A stretch of DNA of 64,000 bases from Craspedostauros australis. Its lineage: Eukaryota > Bacillariophyta > Bacillariophyceae > Mastogloiales > Achnanthaceae. The number at the start of each line of letters is the position of its first letter. Position 1 is the first letter of the stretch. A program made the translations under genes and the position numbers. Shown here in pieces: positions 1 to 10,864 of the stretch. Location: NCBI GenBank assembly GCA_026770025.1, contig JAMXDE010000038.1, forward strand, positions 124,001 through 188,000, in the 5' to 3' direction. The notes beneath the pieces were generated by a model. The model made no database searches and was not told the DNA's origin. It was given only the letters and a program-made list of their open reading frames with translations.

Positions 1-3000
1 TTGTCTTGATGAGCCGGCGGAAGCTGTTGCTTTCTTGCCCTCAATACGTCGAGTCCTATCACACGAGTTTCCAGATGCAACGGCTTGCCTGGACAGTCCA
101 CCAGCATGAACGGGGTGATTCGGTCGACGATGACATTCACATCCTCGCCCCAAGGATGCTTGGAACAGCTGTACCAATCGCCAACCTTGCCGGCGCAGCG
201 ACAGCCTTCCGTAACAATGGCTCGCTGGTTGGATGGAAGTCTTGCAGTGAAATTGAGTTGGGGGCGCTGATGCTGTGGGATATCGGCATAGAATGACATC
301 ATTGATGGCGGTGTTGGCGACTCGAGCGCCATGCGCTTTCGGGTGGTTGCATTGGCCTCAATCAAGTCGCAGTACTTCTGTGGGATGGCCTGTGTTGTAT
401 GGCATTCATCACGAGCTTGAGGAAGCGGGAGGAGCAACGATTGGCCGTGCATTGCTATTCTACCGTCCGTGTTACGATCAGGCGGTGGGACACCATCGTG
501 TCTACTGTGACTGTTGTAATCGACTTGGTTCAGTTCCTCTTCAGTCTCAGTATCGTTCTCGTTCTTGTGTTGATTCAACAACACATCCAGCAACGTTTGG
601 TGCACATCGAACGGGGTTGTGTGCTTGTGCCGGTTGTCGAGGATAGTTTGCCGCGCTTGCGTTTGTGCCTGTTCCTGGATGTGTTTGGGGAGTTTGATGT
701 GGAGGATCGGTTGAATACGTTCCACCTGTCCTTCGTATGTTTGGAAGTACGGGCCGTAATGCAGTCCATGATCGGAAACAAGCACCACCGTCAGATCATC
801 CCACGCGCCGCGTCGGTTGAGTTGCATGCGCGTGGATTGCAAAAAAGTGCGCAACGGCGCATCCAGTGTGCCGGATAGCATCCCAGTGTCTTCATGACTG
901 TCGATGAACGACAGGAAGGCGGCCCAAGGTGGTTGCTGGATCAGTTCGGAGCTCTGGTAGGATTGGATGAATTTGGTGGCGTACTTCATCAAGTGCAATG
1001 GCGCTGGGATAGAACCGATGCAATTGGGACGCTGGTAGTCAAAGCAGAACATGTGGTGCAAGGCGTCCCCGTGCGTTACGTTTGGCTTGATGGATTGGAC
1101 CATGTTGGAGTTGAGCACGCACCCGTCCTCCGCCTTCAGCGTTGTGTATTTGTACCGACTCTGCCGAAGCTCATCCCAAATCCACTTCGTCGCATCTCTC
1201 TGGTTGTGCGAGGAGATAGAATTGCGATCGTCCAATGACTCACCCGTGTACAGAGCTGCCTGATTCGGACCCGAATTATCTCCCACAGCGGTGTAGTTGG
1301 TGAACTCCACGAATCCGCTGTCTGGGCTGCGCAGCCACGACAATGTGCCGGGTAGGAACCGCCGGAACATCCCGCGGCTGATGGGATCGATCATGATGAA
1401 GAGCAGGCTGTTGTTATTGCCTTTGCTGCTACTCTTCTTGGTTGTCATGGCTGACTTTGTTCGGTATTGAGAAATTGTCATCGGTTGGTTCTTTTTCGGC
1501 AGAACACCCAACCTGCGTTTATGGGAGTGTCGCTTCAGGTTGATAGCTACGTCATGCCGTTGGATGTGTGTCTCACAAACAGCGATCTGCTGGTCAGAGC
1601 TGTGCGTTTTCAAGACTCCTGTGGATGCCGACGCGGTCGGACAACGTATACAGACTGCCTCGGACTCATCAGCGGTGGGGCCATCAAACCAGATCATCGG
1701 CTTGCTGTCATCAATAGAGATTTCATCACGAGGGATGGCGAATGTGCCATTGCCATCTGTACCAAGTGCATCGGATGGTCTCCTTGGTCTTTTCTCTTTC
1801 TTTTGCCACTCGTCCCATACATCCTGGACACGTCGCTGATCCGGTCCGGCACATCCCGTGTACCATGTGCGCTTGCTGGGCGACCATCGCAACAAGCGGC
1901 TATCCTCCGCGTGAAGTCCAGCCATCTTCTGCGCACCCTTCATTTTCAATTCGTGCTTTTGGCAAGTGTTGTACGGGACGGGTCGCGTGAGATCGACCAT
2001 GCCATTAGAAGATCCAACCTGCGGTCCATTATTGCTTTTGCTGGAGACAGTGTATAGGAGTTTTGTCAAATTCAAATGTTCCCGTTGCGATGGTATGGCT
2101 AAATCGAGGCCTTGCGTTGCGAATAGGTAGGCACGGAAATACGTGTAAGGCTTGGGTTGCGATGATGCCGGCATTGTGGCAGATGCTTCCTGCGTCCATG
2201 CCAAACCGCGCTCGAGAAATCGCTCCACATCTTGTTTGGATGCCAGCAGTGTGTTGGGACCGTACCGGGGCAGCCGAACATCCAGCTTTTCATCGTGCGC
2301 TATGTCGGGACGAACGAGGATCGTATCCTGCGGATCCGTTCTGTTCGTCGGCGCGTGCGACATGGAAAGGATCTGGACCTTGTATCCCATCGATTGCAGC
2401 AATTGTGCGGCGCGCACGCCATGATACTGCTGGGTTCTGTTGTCATCGCCAGCGTCGTCGTCGTCGACGTCGTCGGAAAAGACGGCTGATACACGGAAGA
2501 CCACGTAGGTCGCCGTTGCTTGCTTTAGGAATGTAGTCGCCCCCAGAACTGCTGCATCTTCCGTCCCAAATCGAAGCGGATCAAACACGGACAGCAGCAT
2601 CCAATCTGGACGCTTCGCTGACACACCACCGCCATCATCAAACGACTGCCACCATTCGTCGACGGTGGAGTGTCGCGACATGGGCAGAGATGCGAGATTG
2701 TAAACGTCGTGACCTTGCCGCTGTGCTTCCGACGCAATGCAAGGTCCGATCTTGTGCCGAGCCGATCCAGATTCATCCGGCTGTGTCGTTGTGCTATCCT
2801 GTGGGTCTGTGACCACCAGCACGGAAGAATGGGCGATCTTTCGGCTCAGTATGCGCGCGCTGAGGTCACGAAACACAAAGCCGTAGAACGTCGCGTTCGA
2901 TGTGGCCGTGTAGGTCCGTATCCTGTGGGAGTTGGTGTCATTGAGCGCATGAGATTGTTCCAATCCTTGCCATTGCAATCCATCGTGTTGCCGATCCATG

Positions 3001-3419
3001 GAATTCTTCGACGCTGCGATTGGCATTTGCCTGGCGCGTTGACCGTTTCCTTTGCTTTGTGGAAGTTGGTGCGAAGGATGCCATCGGTCGGCCGCATTCC
3101 ATTGTCGGTCAAGAGAATGAAAGGACACGAGATTGAGAAGGCAGCTCACAAATGCCAGCACGGCAAAGATCCTTCCGCACAGCTTCCAGCGCTTGCCGTG
3201 TCTGCGCCACCGGGCCGATGCGCGGCTTTGCTGCGATGCGCTGCCATGTTTCGCAGGACGATCATATGAGATGTGGGAATGATGATGCCGAGGTTTGTCA
3301 TCAGAAGAATTTGTGCTCGATCGGTTCTTCAGCGTCTGCGATGACTTCAGCGATGTCTCGATCGACGCAGATGATGATGACCCGTTTGGAAGATTGGGTT
3401 GTGGGGTTTGCATCACCAT
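1..3419 (-). CDS. DUF229 / sulfatase-like membrane-anchored protein (3' end outside window)
   Basis: One uninterrupted minus-strand frame runs from an ATG at 3419 to the left edge, over 1,130 codons without a stop, so the C-terminus is missing. The N-terminus is a Ser/His-rich tail followed by basic residues and one hydrophobic segment (FAVLAFVSCLLNLV, about residue 95), which suggests a type II membrane protein. The alkaline-phosphatase-fold part shows the family signatures FIMIDPISRGMFRRFLPGT (near 1385-1330) and LVSDHGLHYGPY (near 795-755), with SFIDSHEDTG between them. DUF229 proteins are related to sulfatases and phosphatases, and their substrate is generally unknown. The hydrolase-type fold is established family knowledge; any reaction here is inference. 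No sulfatase CxPxR motif was noticed in the part seen. The first in-frame Met after the last upstream stop sets the start. No intron is needed. Confidence 0.85.
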   Translation of the reverse strand, partial: MVMQTPQPNLPNGSSSSASIETSLKSSQTLKNRSSTNSSDDKPRHHHSHISYDRPAKHGSASQQSRASARWRRHGKRWKLCGRIFAVLAFVSCLLNLVSFHSLDRQWNAADRWHPSHQLPQSKGNGQRARQMPIAASKNSMDRQHDGLQWQGLEQSHALNDTNSHRIRTYTATSNATFYGFVFRDLSARILSRKIAHSSVLVVTDPQDSTTTQPDESGSARHKIGPCIASEAQRQGHDVYNLASLPMSRHSTVDEWWQSFDDGGGVSAKRPDWMLLSVFDPLRFGTEDAAVLGATTFLKQATATYVVFRVSAVFSDDVDDDDAGDDNRTQQYHGVRAAQLLQSMGYKVQILSMSHAPTNRTDPQDTILVRPDIAHDEKLDVRLPRYGPNTLLASKQDVERFLERGLAWTQEASATMPASSQPKPYTYFRAYLFATQGLDLAIPSQREHLNLTKLLYTVSSKSNNGPQVGSSNGMVDLTRPVPYNTCQKHELKMKGAQKMAGLHAEDSRLLRWSPSKRTWYTGCAGPDQRRVQDVWDEWQKKEKRPRRPSDALGTDGNGTFAIPRDEISIDDSKPMIWFDGPTADESEAVCIRCPTASASTGVLKTHSSDQQIAVCETHIQRHDVAINLKRHSHKRRLGVLPKKNQPMTISQYRTKSAMTTKKSSSKGNNNSLLFIMIDPISRGMFRRFLPGTLSWLRSPDSGFVEFTNYTAVGDNSGPNQAALYTGESLDDRNSISSHNQRDATKWIWDELRQSRYKYTTLKAEDGCVLNSNMVQSIKPNVTHGDALHHMFCFDYQRPNCIGSIPAPLHLMKYATKFIQSYQSSELIQQPPWAAFLSFIDSHEDTGMLSGTLDAPLRTFLQSTRMQLNRRGAWDDLTVVLVSDHGLHYGPYFQTYEGQVERIQPILHIKLPKHIQEQAQTQARQTILDNRHKHTTPFDVHQTLLDVLLNQHKNENDTETEEELNQVDYNSHSRHDGVPPPDRNTDGRIAMHGQSLLLPLPQARDECHTTQAIPQKYCDLIEANATTRKRMALESPTPPSMMSFYADIPQHQRPQLNFTARLPSNQRAIVTEGCRCAGKVGDWYSCSKHPWGEDVNVIVDRITPFMLVDCPGKPLHLETRVIGLDVLRARKQQLPPAHQD

Positions 3420-6130
3420 CGTCTTCAACGCTTCACAGAACCGACAACGATGATGATGGCACCGGGAGGAAAGGCGATAAAATGGTGGTGCTGCGTTGTT
3501 GGATGCCTCGGACGCAATGCCCAGCCTGTCCTCGCGTCTGCTTTCCTGCCTTGTTGCTCCCGATGGTGTTGGTTGTGGTGAGTTGTGATGAGTTGTGGTG
3601 AGTTGTTGTGGGTTGTGGTGAGTTGTTGTGGGTTGTGGTGAGTTGTTGTGGGTTGTGGTGAGTTGTTGTGAGTTGAGGTGAGCAGCAACGCTTTGTCTCT
3701 TTCTGCGAACATTGGCATCTGTTTCGTCACGAACGAATGGTTCGAAAGCTCCGCCAAGTTTTCAGGAATCGGAGTGTGCGAGCGAATGACTTCCCGCTTC
3801 GCGCAAACGCCGCAACCAAGCGTCGGACGCATTGGAACGACCATAATCGTTCGTTAATATGTCCGTAAATACAAAAAGGACGAATGATGTAGTTCGTTAG
3901 TGAATCTGCTCGTCTTGTTTGTCCGTGAAAATGTGGGGACTACTTCAGTCGTGTCATGTGGAGAGGAAGAGGACACACTAACCTCCTCGTCTTCGGTCAT
4001 TCATCTCCAGAGTTGTCACTCTGGTGACAGGAAGTTGTTGAGTACTCTACTCTCAATGATTGAGACCACGAGCATGGCATCCACCAAGTAGAAGATCAAT
4101 CGAACTCGTGTCTGGGGGACGTACGTATATGAGCGGGGGGAACGCTTCGCGACAACGTCGCAAGGAGAGAGACAAGTGCGATCAAGCCGCGGAGTTGAGC
4201 AGAATAACCCAATCCTGCGAGCTACACCATCACCAAGTCTGAAAAAGGGCGGGGTCTTGCGTTCGACTTGCATAATATAATGGCTCCAAATCAGCGGGTG
4301 GGATGTATCCAGTGGTTGCTCATGTTGCAGATGTCACTCTGTATCGCGGTGTTCCAACGCTTCTGATCGCTCACTAGGATCCATGACGCCATGCTCTCAA
4401 TCCATCCCATGAACAACGTCTTCTATTCTCGGATGAGGATACTGTCGTTGACACCAAGGCTCCGACAGATGGTATCATGACTTCGAGGAGACGATCCAAG
4501 TAGGCAGCAGCACATGGACTTGGGACGCAACGGATCATGGGACGTGATGTCTGCAATGGCAGAGCACCAGATGTATGATTCCCAGTAAGTGTGGGACAAA
4601 AGGAGAAGCCAGAGAATCTCCAAAATTTCTCCGAATGGCTTCTCTTCTTGTTGTCACGAAGATCGAACATCAACAACACCAACAACACCACCACGAGAGG
4701 ATTACAACCGAGGACATCGAAGACCCGAGAGGCACAGTGCTGGTGTTTGCAGCAACAACAGCTACGACAACAGCTGCACAATTAAACAGAAGCATCGCGG
4801 CAGGGACACTGCTCGTAACAGTACTCCCATGAACAACCACGGGGACCATGATGTCTTCTTCGTGCATCTATCGATGGTTGATTGGTTTGTCAACCGGTCG
4901 GCTGGCTCCTCAAACAGCATGCACACTGCCAAGCTTCCAGAAGAATGACCTTCCTCTGGCTGGTTGTCTGCACAATACATCGGATTGGGAGCTGGGATAA
5001 TAACCATCATACGGAACATAACAGCAGCGACCGAATCTTGAGAGGTGTTCGTCAGGCTCATCCAGAGTGATGGCGTTGTCATCTCTCTCTCTCTCCCTCT
5101 CCATCTCCATCTTTTTTTCTGGAGAATCTTTGAAGCGGATATGTGGGCAATTCATGTGACAGCAATGGCCTATCATCTTGACTGTGCTGTTTCGAACAGA
5201 TGTCAGCGGCTGATTTCTTTGGGAAGGCCATGGCAATAAATCCCATGCATGGCCAATCTTGACAGCACGTTTCATGTAGATGACTTAGAGTTCCGTTCGA
5301 GCCGTTGAATGGGGTGAACTGTAACCATGGGTGATGTCTGTCAAATGCAGAGCTCTCATGTGTTCGGTTCGTTGGCCAGAAGCGACAACCAGGATGGCAG
5401 CATTTCGATCATTGGAGGCACCTGGTTCTCCTTCTGGATGTGGTTTTCTGTTCGTGTTTCGGGCGCATGGAAAAGCCACCAGTCCAACCAGCTGTCTTCG
5501 TCCACCCACACAGTTCTGTTGCGTGCCAGCGTGTGCAATAAATTCGAATTGAAAATGTGAGGAGATTTATGTCGCGGGGAATGAGCGACTTCATTGGATC
5601 TTACATGCCGAGAGAACACTTTTGCTCTCGCACCCTTCAGATTTATGATTCCCTGGTCGACTCCACCGATGTATCGACACGCATTGGGCCGAAATGAGAA
5701 ATCGCTGGGTGTCCTGGACGCTGTGCATTTTCTTTTTTTTACATCGACAAAGATACGACATCAACAACGCCTCACCAAAGACAGAAGCGAGATCGTGATG
5801 GGTGGCACCCAAAGATCGGGTGTCAACGACTGAGAGAGTTGCACAATCACAAGAGAGAAGAAGATCGACAGCAGCAGCAGCACCACTACCAATACCGGCA
5901 AGGATTACACTGGAGCAGCACGTACGAGGTATGGCATCAGGAGCAACCTCGACAGCAGCAAAATCGATAGCAGCAAAATCGATTGCAGCAACATCGATAG
6001 CAGCAACGACAACGGCTGAAGCAGCAACGACAACAGTAATGAAGACCGCGGCGATTATCATACCTTCTTCGTGCAACTCTCGCGATGTTGCTCGCGAGAT
6101 CGCACTGCACATCAAACGGATGGATTTGGA
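3420..6130. other. Intergenic region between the DUF229 gene and lipoxygenase 1
   Basis: No convincing gene was found. The short ORFs are rich in Gln/Asn/Thr or Cys/Ser runs caused by CAA/CAG-type repeats (4665-4790, 5865-6045). The stretch 5530-6130 resembles the region upstream of lipoxygenase 2 (10045-10750): both have an AATTCGAA...AATGTGAGG block, a GATTTATG-GTTCCC block and an ACATCAACAACxCC block in the same order. A weaker third version of parts of this pattern lies near 4560-4860. Confidence 0.6.
3590..3675. repeat. 20-bp tandem repeat upstream of the DUF229 gene
   Basis: About four imperfect copies of a 20-bp unit (GTGAGTTGTTGTGGGTTGTG) lie 170-260 bp upstream of the DUF229 start codon. 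All three minus frames are open through it, which creates a spurious 139-codon ORF (3425-3844). Confidence 0.8.
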
Positions 6131-6184
6131 CAATCAAATCAGCTCATAAAACCGAAAGTGGATCAAGAACAATCCGCTCATCGC
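6131..6184 (+). promoter_or_regulatory. Conserved proximal promoter block of lipoxygenase 1
   Basis: This stretch matches 10752-10805 upstream of lipoxygenase 2 over about 54 bp. Shared words are ATCAGCTCATAAAA, GTGGATC and CAATCCGCTCA-CGCA. It ends about 55 bp before the start codon, and the ATAAAA sits about 90 bp before it, so TATA-like or initiator function is possible. Retention in both copies is seen directly; the promoter role is inferred. Confidence 0.5.
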
Positions 6185-6239
6185 AGAAGCACACACACGC
6201 ACACAGCATACAAACAAACACAACCGTTCTACCAACACC

Positions 6240-9200
6240 ATGAAGTTCCACCTCGTCTCTGCCGTCGCAACCGGCCTGCTCTGGGCATGCCCGAGTTCCG
6301 CCTTTCAACCCGCGAAACCATTCATCGCCCGTGCCACGGCTCCGCGCCAGCTCAACATCGGTCCTTTGATGGATAGCGCCGAAAAGGAGCTCGAGGAGCT
6401 GGCCAAGGGTAACATCGGGGCTGTCGCCACTGATGCCAGTGAAGAGACCTCTGGGCTCACACCTGATCAGGCGAAGGTCATCTCCGGACTGGTCCAAGAC
6501 CTCGACACCTTCATGGGTGAGGGAACGGGAGACGCAGCGGCCGACAAGCAAAAGCAAGCGTTGGTGGGAAAGCTGGTCGCCGAGCTGGCCGCCAAAGACT
6601 ACACCGACAACAACGAGGATCCTGACTTGGAGAAGAGGATGAAGTTCTTGCTCACGAAGATCATGGAGTACCGATCGATCAGCGCCCTCAATACCGAGAA
6701 AGTTGGCACTAACGCCTCGTCCGCGAAAAGTTCAGCGATTTCCAAGATCATCATGTTGGCACTCAAAGATTTGCTTGATAACGGACTTCCCATGGGATAC
6801 GCTACATACCCACGGCATGCAGAGGTACGTACGCTTGGAAGACTGCGCGCGTGCTCAGTAGTGTCGCCAGCCCGGCGAACAATTGATTTCACGAACTCAC
6901 ATACTCTCTCTCTCTCTCTCTTCACTTCAACACACCTGTTCCACATTCGATCACGCAATGCAATGCCATCTCAATCCCTCTCGCGATGCTTTCCATCGCG
7001 CTACCTGACACGACTCGACACGACACCAAACGCAGTACCCTGACGTTGATCTGTCGGGATTGATGAAGATGGTCAATGGCATGCCGGGAACTGATTACTG
7101 GTTCTCTTTCAAGAAGACCTTGAGAGTGCTTGTCCGAGCCTTCCGCGGGCTGGCCGGCCTTGCCACGAACCCGCTTACAGCTACCGATACCTCCTCGGTG
7201 GACAACTACCAGCGAATCTTCAAGAACAAGGACACAGGCATGGATAACGAATTGATTCCGCCTCCAAAGCATGCCATTGCCTACTGGACAAAGGATGAAG
7301 AGTTCGCCCGCCAGTTCTTGAACGGCGTCAACCCCGTCATGATCGAAGTCGTGAAGGACAGCACCAAGCTCACGCCCCAGCTGACCGACTTCTTCGCTTC
7401 GGAGCCGGATGTCGACGTCGCTACTCTTATCGCCGCCAACGAGCTCTTTTGCGTCGACTACATTGGCCTGGCGGACCTCACAAAGATGCCGCATCAGGCA
7501 TACCCAGAGGCCTACAACAATGATAACTACCTTGATCCCTCCGTCCCTTATGACCAGTCGATCTTGGACAAGGTTGGAAATGAGCCACGCTACTTCAAGG
7601 CACCGATGATCGTGTTCCGCAAGGCCGCGGATCAGAGCAACATCGAGATCATCGGCATCCAGCTCGACCGCGGTGATGGTGCCAAGGTCTTCACGTCTGC
7701 AAACTCTGGTGCTAACGAGTGGCTCTTCGCCAAGACCACAGTTGCGACCGCAGACTCCCAATACCATGAGGTAAGCACAATGGATATTGCTTGTCTATGT
7801 GAACGGACACAACACAGCCGACAAAGACATCGCGAGGAGGGCCTTCTCATGTCGCTGTCCACCATTCGGCCTTCCCTGGGCTTTCCTATTATTGATTGCA
7901 ATATTGCGATGCTGCTGCCCTGTATCGCGTCATCGCTGCCATCAGAATTCTCTGCAATGCATCATGGCCACCGCATACCATTGCGCCGGCGACTAGTAAT
8001 CACCAAACTCAATCCTCCTTCTTCCTCTTTTTCCGCACCTACACACTCACATACCATGCGGACGCGTGTACTCTATGTCACTCATATACAATAGTGGTTG
8101 ACCCATTTGGGAAAGACCCACTTGACCATGGAGCCACACATCGTCGCCATCCACAACACGCTCAAGAAGAGCAATCACAAGATCTACCCATTCGTCAAGC
8201 CCATGTGCCGTGATACTCTCTTCCTCAACTACTTCGCCCGTCGAACTCTGGCTGAATTCGGGCCCGACAGCTTCGGCGATTATATGACATCCGTCGGAAC
8301 CGGGCAGTACATGCAGGTTCTCCTGAAGTACTGGGAGGGATACCACTTCTTTGAATCTTCTTCCTTCGATCAGGAGCTCGAAAGCCGTGGATTCACCAGC
8401 GACGTGACCCTCGGAAACTACCGCTACCGCACCGATGGTCAGAAGATCTGGGACGCATACGGCCGCTTCACAACGAGCTATGTTGATGAGCTTTTCGTCG
8501 ACGATGCAGAAGTCGCAAGCGACGTCGGATTGCAAGAGTGGGCCCACGAAACCACCACGAAAAGTCGTGCTGCGATCAACGGTTTCCCCGAGAAGTTCGA
8601 AACCAAGGCCGTGTTGGCTAGCACCTTGCAGACGCTGTTCTGGATCTGCAGTGGATTCCACGCCGCTGTCAACTTCCCACAATACGATGTAAGTGCAACT
8701 CGAAGATGACGCGAGGTGCATCATGTTTGCATGCTTCTTCGATTGAGATGGAGCGCGACTGTTTGTGTTCGTGGCAAAAATGATGACGGACTTGAACCGC
8801 CAGCTCACTCTCTCCGTTCCTTGCATCTGCTGCCAACCTCCATCTTTTGCCTCCATCCGCACCCAATCATACCTGACTTTCTTCATCTGTCCACAGTACT
8901 TTGGATACCAAGCCAACAAGCCGCTCGGAATCCGCAAGTCCTTCGAAGACTGGCAGGCAGCAACCGGAGACGAAGACTGGATTTTCGAGGAGGCCATGCC
9001 ACACTTGGACAAGGCACAGGAGTCGCTCCTCACCGTGCAGGTGCTGACGTTGCCATCGAAGCACACCATCCTCGATCTCGATTACTGTTTCGAGACGGCC
9101 GGAAACGCCGCGTACACGGCATTCAAGGCGGAGCTCAACACCATCTCGTCTGAGATCGCAGAGCGCGGTTTGCAGGACGAGCGCGAAGGCATGCCGGCCT

Positions 9201-9247
9201 ACAACTACCTCAAGCCAGAGAACATCCCTGCCTCTATCGACATCTAA
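6240..9247 (+). CDS. LOX: Plastid-targeted lipoxygenase 1 (four exons)
   Basis: Exons are 6240-6824, 7036-7770, 8095-8688 and 8897-9247, all joined in phase 0 at GT-AG borders, giving 754 aa. Lipoxygenases are non-haem iron dioxygenases that oxygenate polyunsaturated fatty acids; in diatoms they feed oxylipin synthesis. Residues 1-21 form a signal peptide ending SSA before F22, the diatom plastid-import motif. The iron ligands are all visible: H444 and H449 in WLTHLGKTH, H629 and N633 in HAAVNFPQY, and the C-terminal isoleucine (I754). EPHIVAIHNTL and FLNGVNP support the family. Residues 25-190 match no domain I recognise, and no clear PLAT domain is seen. Introns 2 and 3 closely flank the iron-binding exon. 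Regiospecificity cannot be read. A tandem paralog follows with the same structure. Exon borders were checked by alignment with that paralog. Confidence 0.93.
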
Positions 9248-10751
9248 AGCGTCCGTGTCCTTTGATGTCTACGGTGGCGACAGTCGGAGCTTTGCTCTGC
9301 TGTGAGACCAGACGGCACGCTCAGATCCAACCAAACCAACCTTACCGAATCCAATCGACTTGCCTGTCCGGAGACTGTGGCGAACTACACCTTGTGGAAG
9401 CAAATGTAGACGTAACCACGATCCTTTGGCAATCGTTAAAACAATCTCTAGTGAAATACTACACATGCAAATGAAGCTTGAACTCCTTCCGCAAGTATCA
9501 GTATGGATAGAGTCGTCTCATTGTAGTGAATCGATTGGTGAGATCCGCATTGGCCACCACAACGAGAACGCACGATCACCCCTCGATACCGCCAGTGAGG
9601 GAAAATACAAGGAGCCGCTTTCCGTGCGGGTACATAGTCGTAACGTACCAGATAGCATCCTGGCCAATCCCACCATCACGCTGGTGGGGGATACCTTACT
9701 AGAACCAATCAAGCTGTACCGTGCGGTGAGGCGGGGCAGGGCAGGGGGAGGCCCAAGCAGCCACAAAAAGACCGGTCACCAAGCGCGGAACGCCCCTCCG
9801 ATGGCGTTCGACTTGCAGGTCTGAAGCGGCGCGAGAGGAAGCGCGAGTTGAATCTTTCGTCACCTCTTCCCTTCCCCGGGTGATCTCTTGTCGCTCTCTC
9901 CACTCGACAATCAACCAACACAACCCAACTGCCTCTGTGCCGGCCTCTCGATACAGAAAGGTAGAATCACCAATTCCGGCATACCAATGCACGAACCGTC
10001 CTCGTATCGTCTCTATCGCCCCCTTGGCAAGTTCCGCGCGAAAATGATGTGATGAATTCGAAATGGAAATGTGAGGCGAGTACTATTCTATCTTCGAGCT
10101 ACCTGTGTGTCGTTGACAGCACGTCAATGCACTCTCCTCGTCTCGGCAATGGCAGATTTATTCAACAATAATAGGTACGCCCACTCACCAACTGCCAAAA
10201 CGTGATCTCTACACAAGGATTTATGGTTCCCGCCAACTTTCCCAAACGGGAAACGGAACCGATCGATCTTCGCCATCGTGTGTGTCGCCAAAAGATACGA
10301 TTTTGTTCTGTCGAAACGAGAAACATTCCGTACTCGTACAAACTACTCGCGCACATCATCGCTCATGCATGCAACTTGCTATTCTCACATCACGAAGGAT
10401 GCTTCATGAAAGATTCGACATCAACAACACCTCACATGCTGCCATGTGGTTGGGCACAGAGGCAGTTGTTGACACCATGACTGAAAGAGACGAGCACAGA
10501 TCGATGGCACGCTTGAGCAGTACGAGTACGATCAAAGTTGCGACCAAAGCAGTAACGACAGCAGTAGCGGTGGCAGTGGCAGGGGACACACGACACCCAA
10601 GCCAGCAACAAAGCGCAGAAGACTGCTCGCAACGACCCTTGCAGCAACGATACCTGCAACAACAACACTGGCAAAAATGGCTCTTCCTTCGTGCACTTTC
10701 GTCGTTGTTGCACGCAGGTCCACGCCATCCATCCCAAAGACGCCATTTGAG
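9248..10751. other. Spacer between the two lipoxygenase genes
   Basis: No gene was seen. The 3' flank (about 9300-9450) resembles the 3' flank of lipoxygenase 2 (about 13880-14000); shared words include CCTTGTGG and AA-GTAGACG. The stretch 10045-10750 resembles the upstream region of lipoxygenase 1, including a CAG/CAA-rich stretch ending in CTTCGTGCA. The duplicated unit therefore includes flanking regulatory DNA, roughly 4.5 kb in all. Confidence 0.6.
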
Positions 10752-10805
10752 CAATCTCATCAGCTCATAAAAAGCAACCGTGGATCCAATTCAATCCGCT
10801 CACCG
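10752..10805 (+). promoter_or_regulatory. Conserved proximal promoter block of lipoxygenase 2
   Basis: This is the counterpart of 6131-6184, with the same ATCAGCTCATAAAA and CAATCCGCTCA words at nearly the same distance (about 95 bp) from the start codon. The role as core promoter is inferred from conservation and position. Confidence 0.5.
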
Positions 10806-10864
10806 CACAAACACGCACAAACGCAATTGCAAGCGCAATCATCTCACCAACAAGCACCGGCAGC

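Noticed and set aside
3425..3844. 139-codon minus ORF as a first exon of the DUF229 gene
   Set aside because: It is in a different frame, crosses the 20-bp repeat and ends at 3425. The DUF229 frame already has its own ATG at 3419.
4374..4781. 135-codon minus ORF with Cys-rich start
   Set aside because: Low complexity, no motif, no paralog.
5591..6133. 180-codon minus ORF upstream of lipoxygenase 1
   Set aside because: Produced by the CAG/CAA repeat in the duplicated promoter region. The counterpart region upstream of lipoxygenase 2 does not keep a related frame.
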